35,000 nt of DNA from Glandiceps talaboti (lineage: Eukaryota; Hemichordata; Enteropneusta; Spengelidae): assembly GCF_964340395.1 (NCBI RefSeq), contig NC_135558.1, positions 527,501 through 562,500 on the forward strand, in the 5' to 3' direction. Shown piece by piece: positions 1 through 16,700 of this stretch. The stretch's first letter is position 1. Each line of letters begins with the position of its first letter. Position numbers and translations under genes: made by a program. The notes under the pieces were generated by a model. That model had not been told where the DNA came from. It saw only the letters and a program-made list of their open reading frames with translations, and made no database searches.

Positions 1-158
1 ATGTTACAGATGACTTACTTAACTTTGATGTGATGTTTTGTTTGATTATATTTATTTTTGCATGATATCATTTCTGCTTGTCAATGTTTGTAATGCATGA
101 TATAATTTGGCATGATGATGTTGTTGAGTTATACCCTGTGTGATGCAATTCTCTCCAG

Positions 159-2400
159 GTTCAAGAATGGAGGCTAAAAGAAAACCCAAACTTACTACTG
201 TTAAACGTAAGCTTTCAAGTAACAAATGTAAATTTCTGTACTAAATGGTGGTTTGTCTTGCGTCCTCTTCATTTTATTTTTGTTTTTATTCACATGCAAT
301 TTTGTTTCTGGGCTAATATGTAACATCGTTGCTTTTTTTCCCATCTGTAGAGCTAACAGCTGTCAGTTTACATTGTCTAACACTTTCCTACTTTAATTAC
401 AGCATCATTAACATGTAAGGGGAAATCAGTGTTGAAAGTATGGCTTGTTTACAGGTTGTCTCCATGGTAACAGGTGGTAGTCTCCATGACAACACTTAAA
501 TGTATAGATTACATGATAGTAGTGGGTACACTTGCACATTTGCACAAAATAGATCAACACTAAATGTATAAATGTGTATGTCATAAATGATTCCAAATTC
601 TGAGGAAGAGGATTTTAGTTTGAATTCTCATATTCCCATGACATACAAGATAAAAGAAATTACATGACAAATAGTAAAATGCATTTATATACTATGTGTA
701 TACAGAAGTAACTTTTGATCATGTATTAAAACTATAGTGTTAAGTTTCATGGTTTTCATGCCAATATTAAAATAAAAGGGTAATAAATTACCATTTTTTA
801 ATGTGGCAATTATTGTACAATATCATTCTAATTACCATTCTCATATAGTAAAAAGTATTTCAGTTTTTCTAAATTGTTTTTATACGTCTTAAAAATATCA
901 ATCATTGTAGCGTAGTTGCAATAGATTTTATAGTGGCTATATGTTGATAATTTTGCTGTTACAAATAAAAATAAAATATGCCAATGTTTTGTAAGTTTAA
1001 TCATGTTCCACACTCATGTTATGATAGAAGGTAATCTTGTTGTCAAGGTGACTGCACTTGTCTTCCATCAAACCAATTGTTTGTAACTATTCAAGTCCAT
1101 GTCTCAGATCAGTTGGTTGATATATGTTGTAGTTGGAATGCAACTAAGTCATTTTTAATAGTCTAATGTTAAGGACTATCAATGTATGATGATGGACAAG
1201 TATATTAACTGCCAGTGCAGCAGAGAAATGTTCTCAACAAATATACTAGTCTTTCCATATCTAAACTTTGTTTATACACATAACACCTTTTATTTGTTAC
1301 GTCTGATGTGGGGAAAATAACTTCTAACCAACTGACTACCATAATGACTGATTTCAGAATTTGAGAACAATGAATGACCATAGTTTGGCCAGGTTATATC
1401 CAGAAGTGACATGTCGGATAATTCATATGAAGTGAATTCACATGGTGACATAAACAGAATCTGGACAGGATAGAAATTCATACCACATATAGTATGAAAG
1501 TTATTTGGATGAAACCAGGTTGTCATGGCAACAAATGAAGGATATAATCCAGATTGGCTTCATGTTTGAATATAGCTTAGATTACTTTAGGTAAACAATC
1601 ATATACTCATATTAGTTATAAAAGAATATTTGCGGTATGAATGTACACAAATTTGGAAACAGTCGTATATCCAAATGGACGTAATTATAAAAACAGGATC
1701 TTACAGCTCAAAATATGCACTCACATGGACATCTAGACAGGATTGGAATTTTTGCAACAAAAACATAATCAGTACAGGACAAGATTCTGAAATGAGTTCT
1801 CATGGTAATTTATATATCCAAACAGACATAGAGTGAAGCTCACCTGGCAAGAATACAGGATCTTTAAAGAACTAGATTTAGATTCATGTGTAAGAAAAGA
1901 TGTTAAACAGAAATAGTAAATAGATTATTGATATGCCAACAGAGTTGTATAGCAACAGAGACAAGATTTAGACAAACAAAGTGTAAAGTTGGTATGGCAA
2001 CAGGTACAAGATCTAGGTAGGACTAAATCCAAGCACATAGTAAGATCTTGGCAGAACTAGTCAAAGTTTGTATGGCAACAGAAATGGAATAGAGAAAGGA
2101 ATTGGTATCACATATGTGGTTCCAGAAACAGTGTCTGGACTGGGCTAAAATGAATGATGACAGTCAATGGCTGTTATTATCCATTCTGATTCATTCTATG
2201 TATTTGATATTCTTTAATTATCATATGTTTAATTTAACTTTGTAGGTGCATATGTCAGAAAACTTGAAGAATTGTCAAGGATTTCAACTGACAAAGTTGA
2301 TATGTGTGAAACTTGTGGACATGGGAAGACAACTCATGACAATGGTAAACCACCTGGTCCATCCCTTAGATATAGTCATATCAAATCAACAAAACCGTAA
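159..2400 (+). CDS. Unrecognised small Cys/His protein, two exons, partial or complete 3' end
   Basis: Two exons join in one frame: 159-206 (after CTCTCCAG, before GTAAGC) and 2246-2396/2400 (after TTTGTAG). The first ends one base into a codon and the second supplies the other two, giving Arg. From the ATG at 165 the peptide begins MEAKRKPKLTTVKR and continues through a KLEEL helix-like stretch to C-E-T-C-G-H-G-K-T-T-H, a CxxC...H cluster that could bind a metal. An in-frame TAA at 2398-2400 would end it after about 64 residues. However, AAAACC|GTAAGTCG at 2397 is also an excellent splice donor, so the frame may continue into an exon I could not find. The ATG follows an acceptor directly, so it may be internal rather than the start. 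I do not recognise the family. That this is a coding gene rests on phase agreement and splice signals only. Confidence 0.5.
420..2160. repeat. Degenerate repeat field with CATGG(C/T)AAC motifs
   Basis: This intron of the preceding gene contains many loosely similar segments around CATGGYAAC plus ACAGG/AAGAT, for example near 458, 480, 1519, 1985 and 2070. Units are too diverged for a fixed period. It looks like an old tandem or dispersed repeat. Several copies match the RFX X-box pattern and are reported separately. No coding exon is evident inside. Confidence 0.4.
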
Positions 2401-4397
2401 GTCGTAGTTCTAATTCTTCATTGTATGACTGATAACATGCCTATTAGTATTAGCCTCCAATGGGCACTGAATGTAACATATAGTGATAGTATACAGTATA
2501 GGCTATCAATGCTATGAAACAGTTGCTGGAGAATGACAATTTATGTTCATGCGGGTGTGTTCTACATGCAGAAAAATTACCCATTTGCCTTCAAGGTTGA
2601 AATGAAGTCAGAAATAAAGATGTTTTCTACTTCAAGATACAACTCAATTTGGGTTACTATAAACTCATATAGAGTCATAATAAAGTCTCACTTTACTTCT
2701 CCAATTCAACAATGTAAGAACAGTTAGAAAAAAAAGCATAAAGTATAATTGTTTCCACTTTTGCAGATATTTATTGTGAAAATCATTGCTTTGTTCTTTT
2801 AGCATAAGATCCGTTATATCACCCGATAGAGAGTACATACGTAACATGTACAACTGTTACAGTATCAATTCACCACCTACACACATAAGTACAAAGAGGG
2901 TATATTTGCATAAACTTCCAGGTCTGTATTCGTGTGTCACTCAAGTTGTGTTCAGTATTGTCACCACCGATGGCATGTGTTTGCACAACTTATGTTAGGA
3001 TTCACAGGAACCTGTGATTCTAATCAACAGATGCACAATTTGATGTGCTGCTTTTTTCTGCAGAAAGTGCTTTCTCTAACTACTTTTTGGCACCCAGAGA
3101 TTTGTGTCCCTGAATACATATATTCCTATGTATACATTGAAACGTAAATGTATTCACTTCATAGTATTACGATTAGTATCCAAATAGAGGTGGGTTAGTA
3201 GTCACATGACTACAGAAAGAGGACAATCCATGAATATGATATTAGAAGTACAAGAAAACATGTTAAGTTTTGTTTAAGCTCTGACGGTGCATGAATGGCC
3301 TGAAGGTACAAATAATGTACTGGGAAAATCCAGTTTTTAGAATTTGGATATAGCTACAAAATGTTATAGTCTTATAGTAAAATGCTCAGATCTGTGTTTA
3401 GAAGGTTGCTGTACAAAAGCCGAGGATTACTAACCCTATTACTTAGCTTGGACAATCCCCTTCAGTGTTATGTTACTTGTGGCCACTTTTAAAGTCAGCA
3501 GAAGTGCCCAACAGTCTAGCAGCTAGATTAGCAATATAATGGCTTGGTACTCTGTTAGGAATATCTGTATCTTAACCAACTGTAGTCATAATGACCATTA
3601 CCAGGACATTACACCTTGCACTGTTATTTCACAGGTATTGGGTTGTTGTTTTGTTATGCATATCACAATCTGTTATCACATTGTATCACTTATACTAGTA
3701 CACATCATGAGACTTTATTGATGAGTTCTGACACCAAAATATCACCACATTGCAAGCATTCACTCTCATTTTCATTCCATTGTTTTCTGTAATTTATTAG
3801 AAATGATAAGATCAGATTATAGCATGTGTATTTTCAAATCTATCTGAAAGTGGAATCCATCTGTTATAAATGTCTTTTCTCAGATGTCATTTTATCATTA
3901 TACATGTATACTAGTTTCATGAAGCATAGTGACATCCTCATTGAAAGATGCATCAAAGAATAAACTTATTTATTTTCCTAACTGATCACACAATCCTGAC
4001 CCACATAGTCCTCATTTGAGAAAAGACATTTGCACAATTCTTTAAGAAACACTTCTTCCTGCGCATGATTCATGACAATCATTATCTTGCAGGCAAAACA
4101 ATGAGAAAGAAGGTGTAGGAAACAAATACATGTGTCCTACATTTGTAGATTACTTCCTTGGTAGCCCGAGACCTGCATACTAACTGCTTCATTTGCATAA
4201 TGATTCTGATCCTAAGGTATTAAGAGAACTTATGAATCCTTTCTTTTTTTCATTTTCAATAGATCTGTCCAATTGAAATCCAAAACCAATACTCACACAG
4301 TAACTGCAGACAGCTGAAGAATCTGAAGAATTTTGATGTACAATTTCCTGTCTTTTTTGGAGTATCAGTGTCATTTTTACTCAGTGTAGAAAGTGTA
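2401..4397. other. No gene seen
   Basis: AT-rich sequence with only short chance open frames. It may be 3' UTR and intergenic DNA, or an intron if the donor at 2397 is used. I found no acceptor followed by a convincing coding stretch. Confidence 0.4.
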
Positions 4398-4602
4398 ATG
4401 AGTTAAGGGGTAACTCAAAGTATACTGAGTTAAAGGGTAAATAAATAAAAGTATATCATGTACTGAGTTAACGGGTCACTTGGGGAAAGTATACTGAGTT
4501 AAAGGGTCAATGAATAAACATACATGAGTTAAGAGGTCAGTGAAATATATTGAGTAATAAAGGGTCTCTAAATAAAAGTATACTGAGTTAAATGGTTACA
4601 AA
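4398..4602 (+). repeat. Degenerate minisatellite, unit around (ac)TGAGTTAAAGGGTCA
   Basis: Seven diverged units with the core GAGTTAAAGGGT start at roughly 4400, 4426, 4464, 4495, 4525, 4551 and 4585. Spacing varies from about 26 to 38 bp, and the fillers often contain AATAAATAAAAGTATA. It is an old, decayed tandem repeat with no coding potential. Confidence 0.75.
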
Positions 4603-7600
4603 AGGGTTTACTATCTAGCAGGGAAATCAGGGAAAAACAGCAGTATTTTTAGTGTAAATATGGAAACATTGTTCTAAATCAAAAGTGCACATAATGACTA
4701 TTAATATCCTCTCTTTTTCACAAGATGCATTTAAGATTTGATAAGTTTCAAATTACATTGGCTGACAAGTGAATAAGTTTAGAATTTCTGTCAGACTCAA
4801 TAAAACTGTGGATGTGCAAATGATAATGTTTACTTTGATCTGAACATTTGTAAAATTGTGCAAATCTACAAATTGTACTATGGAAATGTGACATTCAACA
4901 TCAATGCAGTTTTCTGGATGACCATTATTACTTTGCATGGAACAATAGAATTTTCAAGTGATAAATTTCACAGACAAGACATGTACTTTTTATACTAAAA
5001 AGCTAGCGGTCATTTACATGAAAAAAAAGCCCACGAAGAGGCTGATATAAAGTTCAAGTGCAAGGTTTAGTCTAAAGCTGCACCTGTTCTTGGGGCTGCA
5101 GCTGAAATAAAATAATACATAACCTTTGACCTTCCCATTCCTATTTAAATTACAACCATATGTCTTAGAAGGTCAGTGTGTGTCAAGATATAAATGATAG
5201 TTTGACCTGGTTCCTTTTAATGTCGTCTATTAAAATGAACATATTTCAGTTGTAAATAATGTAAAGTATAATTTTTATTTTTGTCATTTCATCTACCAGG
5301 TACATACCTAAAGTGTATTTAATATTCCCATTTGCTTATAAACTATTCTGTTACATTTGTATATTTCATTCCTAAAGGAGGCCAGTTGAAGAGAATTTTC
5401 TGGGTGTGTTCTGAAACTTATATTTGTAGATCCTGTTTATTCTGTAAACTCATTGAAACAAGTAACAATATTCAAGATGTTAAAACTAAATTGATTTGTA
5501 ATAGCTGTGTGCAATCCATCACTTACTGTGCAGTATTAGTGTTTGAAAACACTGTATTGATGCATGCATTTAAAAAAAATGTGGAAGATGATGGAAAGCA
5601 ATACCAGGGAAATTCCTGATAAATCTAACCCAAATTGTAAACTGCCCAATCCATGTAAAAATTACTTTTCTTTTTGATTTATGAGCAAAATATTTGTAGA
5701 TTTGCAGTTTCCTGTACCAGTTCCAAAACTGTACTTACTTAGGTGTTCCAAATGCAAAATTGTACTTTATACCTAAGGGTTCCAAATGTGACTGTACTTA
5801 ATATACTTAGTGATTTCAACATAAGCTTGATACCAATGAGAGTGTACACTGTGTCAAATTATACCAATACCTAAAGATTCAAAACACCAAGTCATACCTA
5901 CATAAATTTTGAACATAGATTTTGTAATAATTTTTCTGACTAGAAATTAATTTGGCATTCTGCCTAAATGTTGCAGAAACAATGATACAACTAGTACATG
6001 TGGAATAAATTTGGAATAAATTATTTGCTGATCGTTCATGTAAAAGTAATGAATCAAAGTAATTTATGCAGGTGATGAGAAGTATGTAGAGATTAAAATG
6101 TAAAAAATCAAACCACCGATCATATAGAGCACAATACTAATATTAACAAAGGCATTTGTTTGTAAATGTAAAAGATGTCTTGCTTTTCAGTTCTTTTCCA
6201 ATCACTCCTTATTTCATGTAGTACGCCTTTCTTTCATGTAAATATTTTTGTATGTTGTCTTTGTATAATTCCATTCTCCCATTTCCTTGTTTTCTCCATT
6301 GTTCTCCATGTATCAGAATTACACCTACATGATTTCATTATGTTCTGAAGCCATACTTACAGAATTGTATTTTCTACTTCCTCCATACGCTTCATTTTCA
6401 TAAATGTTTGTGTTTTTCTGTCCACTTTTCCTTTCGTTCCCCCCCCCCTCCCCCTCCCCCAACAAAAAATACAGCATGCAATATGGTAAATGTTCTTTGG
6501 CTATGTACAATTTTTGAACTTGAGTGATAATTTTGGTGAAATTTTTGAATTCTAATATTTTTTGGTAAAATTTTTGAATTCTAGTATGGCAGGGTAGAGT
6601 GAAGATATGTCGTAGTGGGATACTAAGAATGGCCTATTATTTTAGGGAAAATCTAAAATTAAAACAATTTCCTAAATCCAACCATTACGAAAGAAAGTTT
6701 TGGGTTTTTACATAATGTTCACGACACACGACTTTGTAAATAGTGAATGAAAGCAAAACATAATTTTGTCTTCTGCTGGAGTATCTTTTTGGGTCAATAT
6801 GTTGTAAGTTGATTAGAAATCTGCTTTTTGATAAGGATTTCTAGATAAAGACTCGCAGTGCAAAAGCTCTCTGGATGTCAACTTAGAAGCGTAGAGTTGG
6901 ATTTGAGAATTGAGGCAGTAGATATTTGATTATTTTTATGTAAAAATGTTGATTTTATGATCGATAAGTGCAAGTACAATATGTAACAAGGCATGTACAT
7001 AGCTAGGAACTATTTAATTCAAATTTTTTAAATATATTTCTAAAGACTATGACGATGTACAGTGATATGATATGCATTGTATATAGCAAAATGGTGGGAT
7101 TTTTGTTAATACTAGTCTGTTTTTATGTGTTTTGTGTGTTACAACAAAATGTACATAATTTTCCTGTCAAAATCTTAATTGTTTGGTGTCCACAGAAAGA
7201 GTTTTTGTATTTCAAAATAGGTATTGTCTCAGATAAGAATGGTAGATTAAGACAAAACAAAGAAATGGTTATGTATTTTTCACAGACACTTTCATTTTAC
7301 TTGCCAGCAAGTAATTTCTCTCAGCTGTCCATTGAACTGCTGTGCAAACAGGGTGTGTCTCCCTCAGTTTTGTATTTTTGTCTTTCAGACAACACCAGGC
7401 ACATTTTGAAAATTTCCTTTCGAATACAACTGTTGTATTTGCCTATCTTTAGAATCATGACATAATTATTAAAATATGTATTTTTTGAACAAATGAATGT
7501 AATCGGAAATGAAAGTGACAAAAAATACAACAAATTTGGTCATAATTTTTGGTGGGAAAATTATAAAAGTAAGGGGGTGTCGTGTCGTATGCTTTTGGGT

Positions 7601-8080
7601 ATAGAGACTTCACGATACACAACAGTCAGGGTTTTGTTGTAGAAATTTTGTACATAATGTACTAGATGTTTTACAGTCATATGAATAATTGTCAATTTTC
7701 TGTGTACATATCGTCACTTTTGCTTTCAAATTAAACCGAAATTGTAAAAATTTTCAAAATAATTATAACCTTCAGAAAATGCAACACAAGTTTGCTTTGC
7801 AGTACATATGATTATCAAGAATCAATAAAATTTTAACTCACTTTATCAGTCGACTGGTTTGCCTTCTTAATTCCAAAGTGACAAGTAACAAGCTTGTACC
7901 TTGTGAAAGTACAAAGCATTAACAATATCCTCATCAAACTGATTAATGATGCAGCCACTTGTTGAGAAGAGAACCCATCTTTGTAAACAAGTATATCCCA
8001 CTCTTGTCACTTGTCTCAAAGTAGACTTGAAGATCTGTCATTGATCCTCCTATGTAACTTGCTACCCCACGTTTTAAGCT
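4603..8080. other. No gene seen; AT-rich intergenic or intronic DNA
   Basis: The longest open frames here (5332-5619 and 7049-7465, plus strand) have AT-driven composition, no domain I recognise and no splice context. The stretch also holds a C-rich tract at 6439-6460 and a short direct duplication around 6540-6590 (AATTTTTGAATTCTA twice). Confidence 0.5.
6439..6460 (-). other. Polypyrimidine tract; G-quadruplex potential on minus strand
   Basis: An almost pure C run interrupted by two T residues. The complementary strand has at least three G-runs of five or more separated by single A, which satisfies the usual G-quadruplex pattern. There is no gene context to suggest a function. Confidence 0.5.
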
Positions 8081-8469
8081 TAGGCCGAATAAAAAAAGTT
8101 GTTTGGTTCCAGTTACCCGACCCCACCTAGTTTTTCATGCCAACCCTAAACTTTTTTTTATGTATTCGAGAGAAATAATAAAATCACGAAAATCATGTGG
8201 TCTCGCAAGAAATAGTTGGTGCAGAAACTCACATCAACTTAAAAAGATAATATAAAACTATTCTTTCAATCTATAATGGCTGTACATCTGATAGGAAGAA
8301 ATAAATAACACAGAGACCATTTTGAAAACAATGGAAAACCTGAACTAGACACTCACACATGAAAAAATATATATAATAAAATAAAATAAAAAATCTACCT
8401 ACCCCAGTAATCCCACCTATTTTAAAACTGAATGTAATCGGAACCACACAATTTTTTATTTACACCTTA
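8081..8469. mobile_element. Short inverted-repeat (MITE-like) element
   Basis: The left end, TAGGCCGAATAAAAAAAG then TTGTTTGGTTCC, matches the reverse complement of the right end, AAGGTGTAAATAAAAAATTG then TGTGGTTCCGATTAC. The ends agree at roughly three-quarters of positions over about 45 bases. The 390-bp interior has no open frame. Size, ends and lack of coding suggest a non-autonomous DNA element. A target duplication is not clear, so the exact boundaries are uncertain by several bases. Confidence 0.5.
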
Positions 8470-9470
8470 TGAGTAGTTGTATAACCAGAAAAGAACAGAT
8501 CCTTCAGTCTAGTTTCAAAGCGTATATATTAGAAACATAATATTTATTATTTCAAATGCATTTTTACAAACATCCAGAGACGTATCATGTTCTTTGATTC
8601 ATAAATTCTCCCTTAAATCACATTTTATACATCTTAAGCTTGATTTTATATTTTATGTAGCCTGAAAGATAACATCGTTTCCACTTACATAATATGCTCA
8701 ACAACATTAGCAAGTGGTTGCATAAGTCACAGACTATTCTTTCTTGTCTGTGCATAAGTTGACCAACAACTGGACCTCTCAGGCTATTGTTCTAGTGAGT
8801 AAATAATGCAATATGCACTGATATGCAAAGTTCAACTTTATTTTATTGAATTACATTACTGAGTATAATTCTATTTATAGAAAAATAACACTTTTGAAGT
8901 GTTCTTCAAAATCCAAATACCCTTTTAGACCATGTTATAGTCTGGTTATTAGAAAGACAAAAGATTAGTATACTTTGGCCACTAGGAGTGCTGTTCAGAG
9001 GCAGTTTTTGGACCAGACGTGACGGCCTCAAAAGTTGAGTACTGTCATTGAAATAAGGTCTGTGATACTGTAACTTCCTTTAAATGAAAATCACCATTCT
9101 CCAGTGTTTCTTGAGAAATGTCATGAAGTTCTCAACCAGTGCAAAAGTTTTAACTTAATTTCAGATGGCATAAATTTTAGGAAATTTTAATTTTCATCAA
9201 TCAGTGTGCCCTCTTGTGACACTTCTTTCAAAAATGACCATTCGCCAACTTCGACCTAAATTATTATCCATATCATAATAAAGTCTATATATTTTAGTTT
9301 ATTCTATGATATGATATTTAATAGTTCATTGCCTTTCAAACTCACTTCACATAGAAAGTGGTTTGGTCAAGTTTAATAACCTATGAAAAATCTTTGCATT
9401 TTTCAAATGAAGAGTACATCCAATCATAGACCCTGGAGGATCTGTGATCCAATGTAAGTTAGTTTCACAG
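8470..9470. other. No gene seen; spacer downstream of ALAD
   Basis: AT-rich DNA without convincing exons on either strand. It lies beyond the ALAD polyadenylation signal. Confidence 0.5.
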
Positions 9471-9471
9471 T

Positions 9472-9477
9472 TTTATT
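9472..9477 (-). promoter_or_regulatory. ALAD polyadenylation signal AATAAA
   Basis: TTTATT on the plus strand reads AATAAA on the gene strand, about 55 bases past the ALAD stop codon. It is the first canonical signal after the stop and would give a short 3' UTR. Confidence 0.6.
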
Positions 9478-9531
9478 CAGAGAACATTTGATATATTTTC
9501 ACTTTGCTATATGGGGTGATTTTAGTCCTCT

Positions 9532-13541
<4,010 letters not shown>

Positions 13542-13754
13542 CTTGAACTTCAAAATAATGTTAGTTTGTTGTTGATTAGTTTCTCAGGATATATGATAAC
13601 ATGTTTTTCTTGTATTTGCGATGATTGATACTTGAGACCGTAAAGTTGAACAATCTGAAATAAAGTTTCCTGCAAAGACATTTCAAAATATTAGTTTTAT
13701 CTTTAAAGAGACATTTTTCCAGAGGTGAAAGGTCAAATTTTCGCGCTGACAAAC
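13542..13754. promoter_or_regulatory. Head-to-head ALAD/snapin intergenic interval, probable bidirectional promoter
   Basis: Only 213 bp separate the ALAD and snapin start codons, so both 5' UTRs and core promoters must lie here or overlap the first exons. No TATA box is clearly placed. Seen inside: a GATA motif (TTATCT, 13697-13702), a direct repeat AGGTGA-A-AGGTCA (13723-13735, DR1 type) and an E2F-like TTTTCGCGC just before the snapin start. Both start codons lie in YY1-like contexts (AAGATGGCAGCC for ALAD, AAACATGGCGGC for snapin). Use of any site is inferred. Confidence 0.7.
13723..13735 (+). promoter_or_regulatory. DR1 nuclear-receptor element
   Basis: AGGTGAAAGGTCA is two AGGTCA-type half-sites spaced by one base, the arrangement bound by HNF4, RXR or COUP-TF family receptors. 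It lies 20 bases before the snapin ATG and 182 bases before the ALAD ATG. Confidence 0.55.
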
Positions 13755-16700
13755 ATGGCGGCGGCGGAAGTCAACCCCAGTCCAAGTGGAAGTACGTCCC
13801 CATCTTTTAACCCCCAAAATCGTGATGATCTCGCAGAGGGACTGCTGAGTCTACTTAAGCCAGCTGTAGAAGAAGTTGATAATCACGTTGAACGTGTCAG
13901 GTAAGGAATTTTGCGGGAGACAGCCGTGAGAATTGCGAATGGGAGGGGCACTACTCCACTACTAGGTACTAGTCTGTAAATAATGTATTGTGTTGAAATT
14001 GTATGCATGTTACTACTAACAGTTCACGAGTGTGAAGCTACCATCATATTCATATTCATCTTCACTTTCAAAAGTTGACCTCTAGCTCAATGTGAATATG
14101 ATGATAGCTTCACACGTTCATCATCAGATTCGAAGTCTTCCGAATGGGTACGAACACGCGTTCGGTAAATCACATATCCTTCATTGGCAGGTTGAAATCA
14201 TGTGACTGTAATTACTTTTCCAGGGCATGTCTTTTGAAAATGGCAGGAGAGCTAAAAATCACTCTCCTGAAACCATCCAGGCGAGTGGTAGGCGAGTGAT
14301 TTAATACCTCTCCTGAAAATAGTCAGGCGAGTGAAGAAAAAAAATTTCATTTTCATTTCTATTTGTATTTTGGCCAGTTGGCTCCGAATAAATAAAATAG
14401 AATTTAAAAAAAACCACACATTTAAAAAATGTATGCAAAAATATATTTTATAAGTAACAGTACGTTTGGTTATTTGTACAACAATTATTATTGCAACAAT
14501 TTTGTTGAGTCTGTGCACATCAAAATCTTGAAAAAATATTAAGTTTTTTGTTGTGACTACAAGTAGTACAATACAAAAATATGTTTTTAATTTCAAATTC
14601 TAACTGGTCTTGTTTTCTGAGAACGTTTTTATATAAACATCCTACCTGAATATCTCCTCCGGAACAATTTATAGTCGCTACAAAGTACATGTTTTGGAGG
14701 GCATTGAAGAAACCACCACTTCTATTTCGCTTAAAATGCAGCTAATTCAAACTTGAGATTGTTCAAAACTATAATGAATTGACAAAAACTAACGTACCCC
14801 AGATGACAAATGCCTCCTGATGTTGAGCTTTGACGCTGACGTTAAATTGCTTGCTAATTTGTAACCATTCACTCGATCCGAGACAATAAAACACGTAACC
14901 CCACCTAGTACCTGCACACGGATCAGACGACCGGTGTCGCGGACTAAAGTAGCGAGATCCATTCACGTCTGAGCAGCAGACCTACTTTGTTTTAGAAATC
15001 ACGACAAGGCGAAAATTCGAGCAAATATTTTATATGTTACAGCAGTCGATAAAGTCATGGAGGTAAAATAGACGTGGTCGGCAGTTGAATAGATCATCGG
15101 ACAAAAACAATGAAACTGAGTGTTGGAGATTATGAAATAAAAACCCGGGAATTTCTCTGAAAACTGCACAAGAATAATAAGATAAGATGGGAAAAATATC
15201 GACAGATTATTTTTATTTTTATTTTGTAAAATAATCGATCTTATTTTATTGTCATTCTTTCAATGCCCTCCAAAACATCGCCAAGCTATTGTCGGAACTC
15301 TGGGCATGTACATTTTGTAGCGACTATAAATCGCAGTTGTTGTTCATGTGCCGGAGGAGACATTCACGTAGGAATCTCCAAAAACCCTGTTCTAACAAAA
15401 CTAGGCCGATTGGAATTTAAAACTAAAAACTCATCGATGGATTGCTGAAAACGACATTGTATAAACAGTCATCGTATCAATCGCAATTGCGCAATTTGCA
15501 ATGATGCGAAAGTTGAAATCTCCACGCATACTGAGCTGATCAATATTCATGAATGCCATGACATCATGCATGTCCCGCTTCGAATACGTCACTATTTTTC
15601 CCATATAAGGGTAGTGCAATGCAAATTTCAGATACAAAAATAGGTCATGAATGACAGCGCTGACTTCAGACGATTATGAACACGGAAGTGTGCCACGCTC
15701 CCACCACGTAATTTTACCGAACAAACGTTGATTTTTATGGTAACCACATACTGAAAAATGATATAAAATAACACCAGGCTGTTGTACAGGTTCGTTGGGG
15801 CCCAGGCGAGTGGAAAATCGCTCTCGTGGATTTTAGTTTGCGCGAGCGGTAGGCGAGCGGAGCGATCGCTCGCCTCAAAAGGCATGCCCTGCTTTTCACT
15901 TGATTTGCGTGGATTTGCATGCTTTCTTCTTATTTTTGCCAGAGTATCCAATTTGCACCATGAATTATTGTTGTCATGGACCATAATTTTTACAATCGAT
16001 TGCGTTGACCCTCCCCGATCAAGGGAACTACATACATTGTGATAATTGTGGTCTTGACAACACTATTTTGTGTAAATTTCACCAGTGTAAGTGTTAAGTA
16101 GGGTTTCAAAGATAGCGACACTGCGGGAAATCAAAACACACCCAGCCAAGCCGTATTTTATTACATTACTCATACAGGTATTTTGTACACCCAAATATTG
16201 ATATTTCATTTTCAAAGATATGGGAAAGGCATACTAAACATCCAAATTAGTTTTTTATATGACAACAATAATCCATGGTGCAAATTGGATACTCTGGCAA
16301 ATCCACGTAAATCAAGTGAAAAGTAACTACAATCACATGATTTCAACCTGCCAATGAAGGATTTATGTGATTTGCCGCGGCCCGAACGCTTGTTCGTACC
16401 TATTCGGAAGACTTCGAATCTGATGATGAACGTGTGAAGCTATCATCATATTCACATTGAGCTAGAGGTCAACTTTTGAAAGTGAATATGAATATGAATA
16501 TGATGGTAGCTTCACACTCGTAACAGTTCACTAGTCATTACAGTGTACATCCATGATGAAATATATATACTGTAAGATTGAACATTTTCATATTGATATT
16601 AGAGATAGTTGTACTGTTATAAGTGCGGTATTCTTATGGAGAAGATTTAGAATTAGTAAATTTAAATTACTGTGTGAGAGCATGGGTTATACTTCCATGG

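Noticed and set aside
5332-5619. 95-residue frame with several CxxC pairs
   Set aside because: The cysteines come from TGT-rich AT sequence, no spacing matches a zinc-finger class I know, and no splice signals join it to the gene upstream.
7049-7465. 138-residue plus-strand open frame
   Set aside because: AT-driven hydrophobic composition, no recognisable domain, no splice or 5' context; probably chance.
14252-14596. 114-residue minus-strand frame
   Set aside because: Lies in the foldback arm, AT-rich, with no transposase-like motif.
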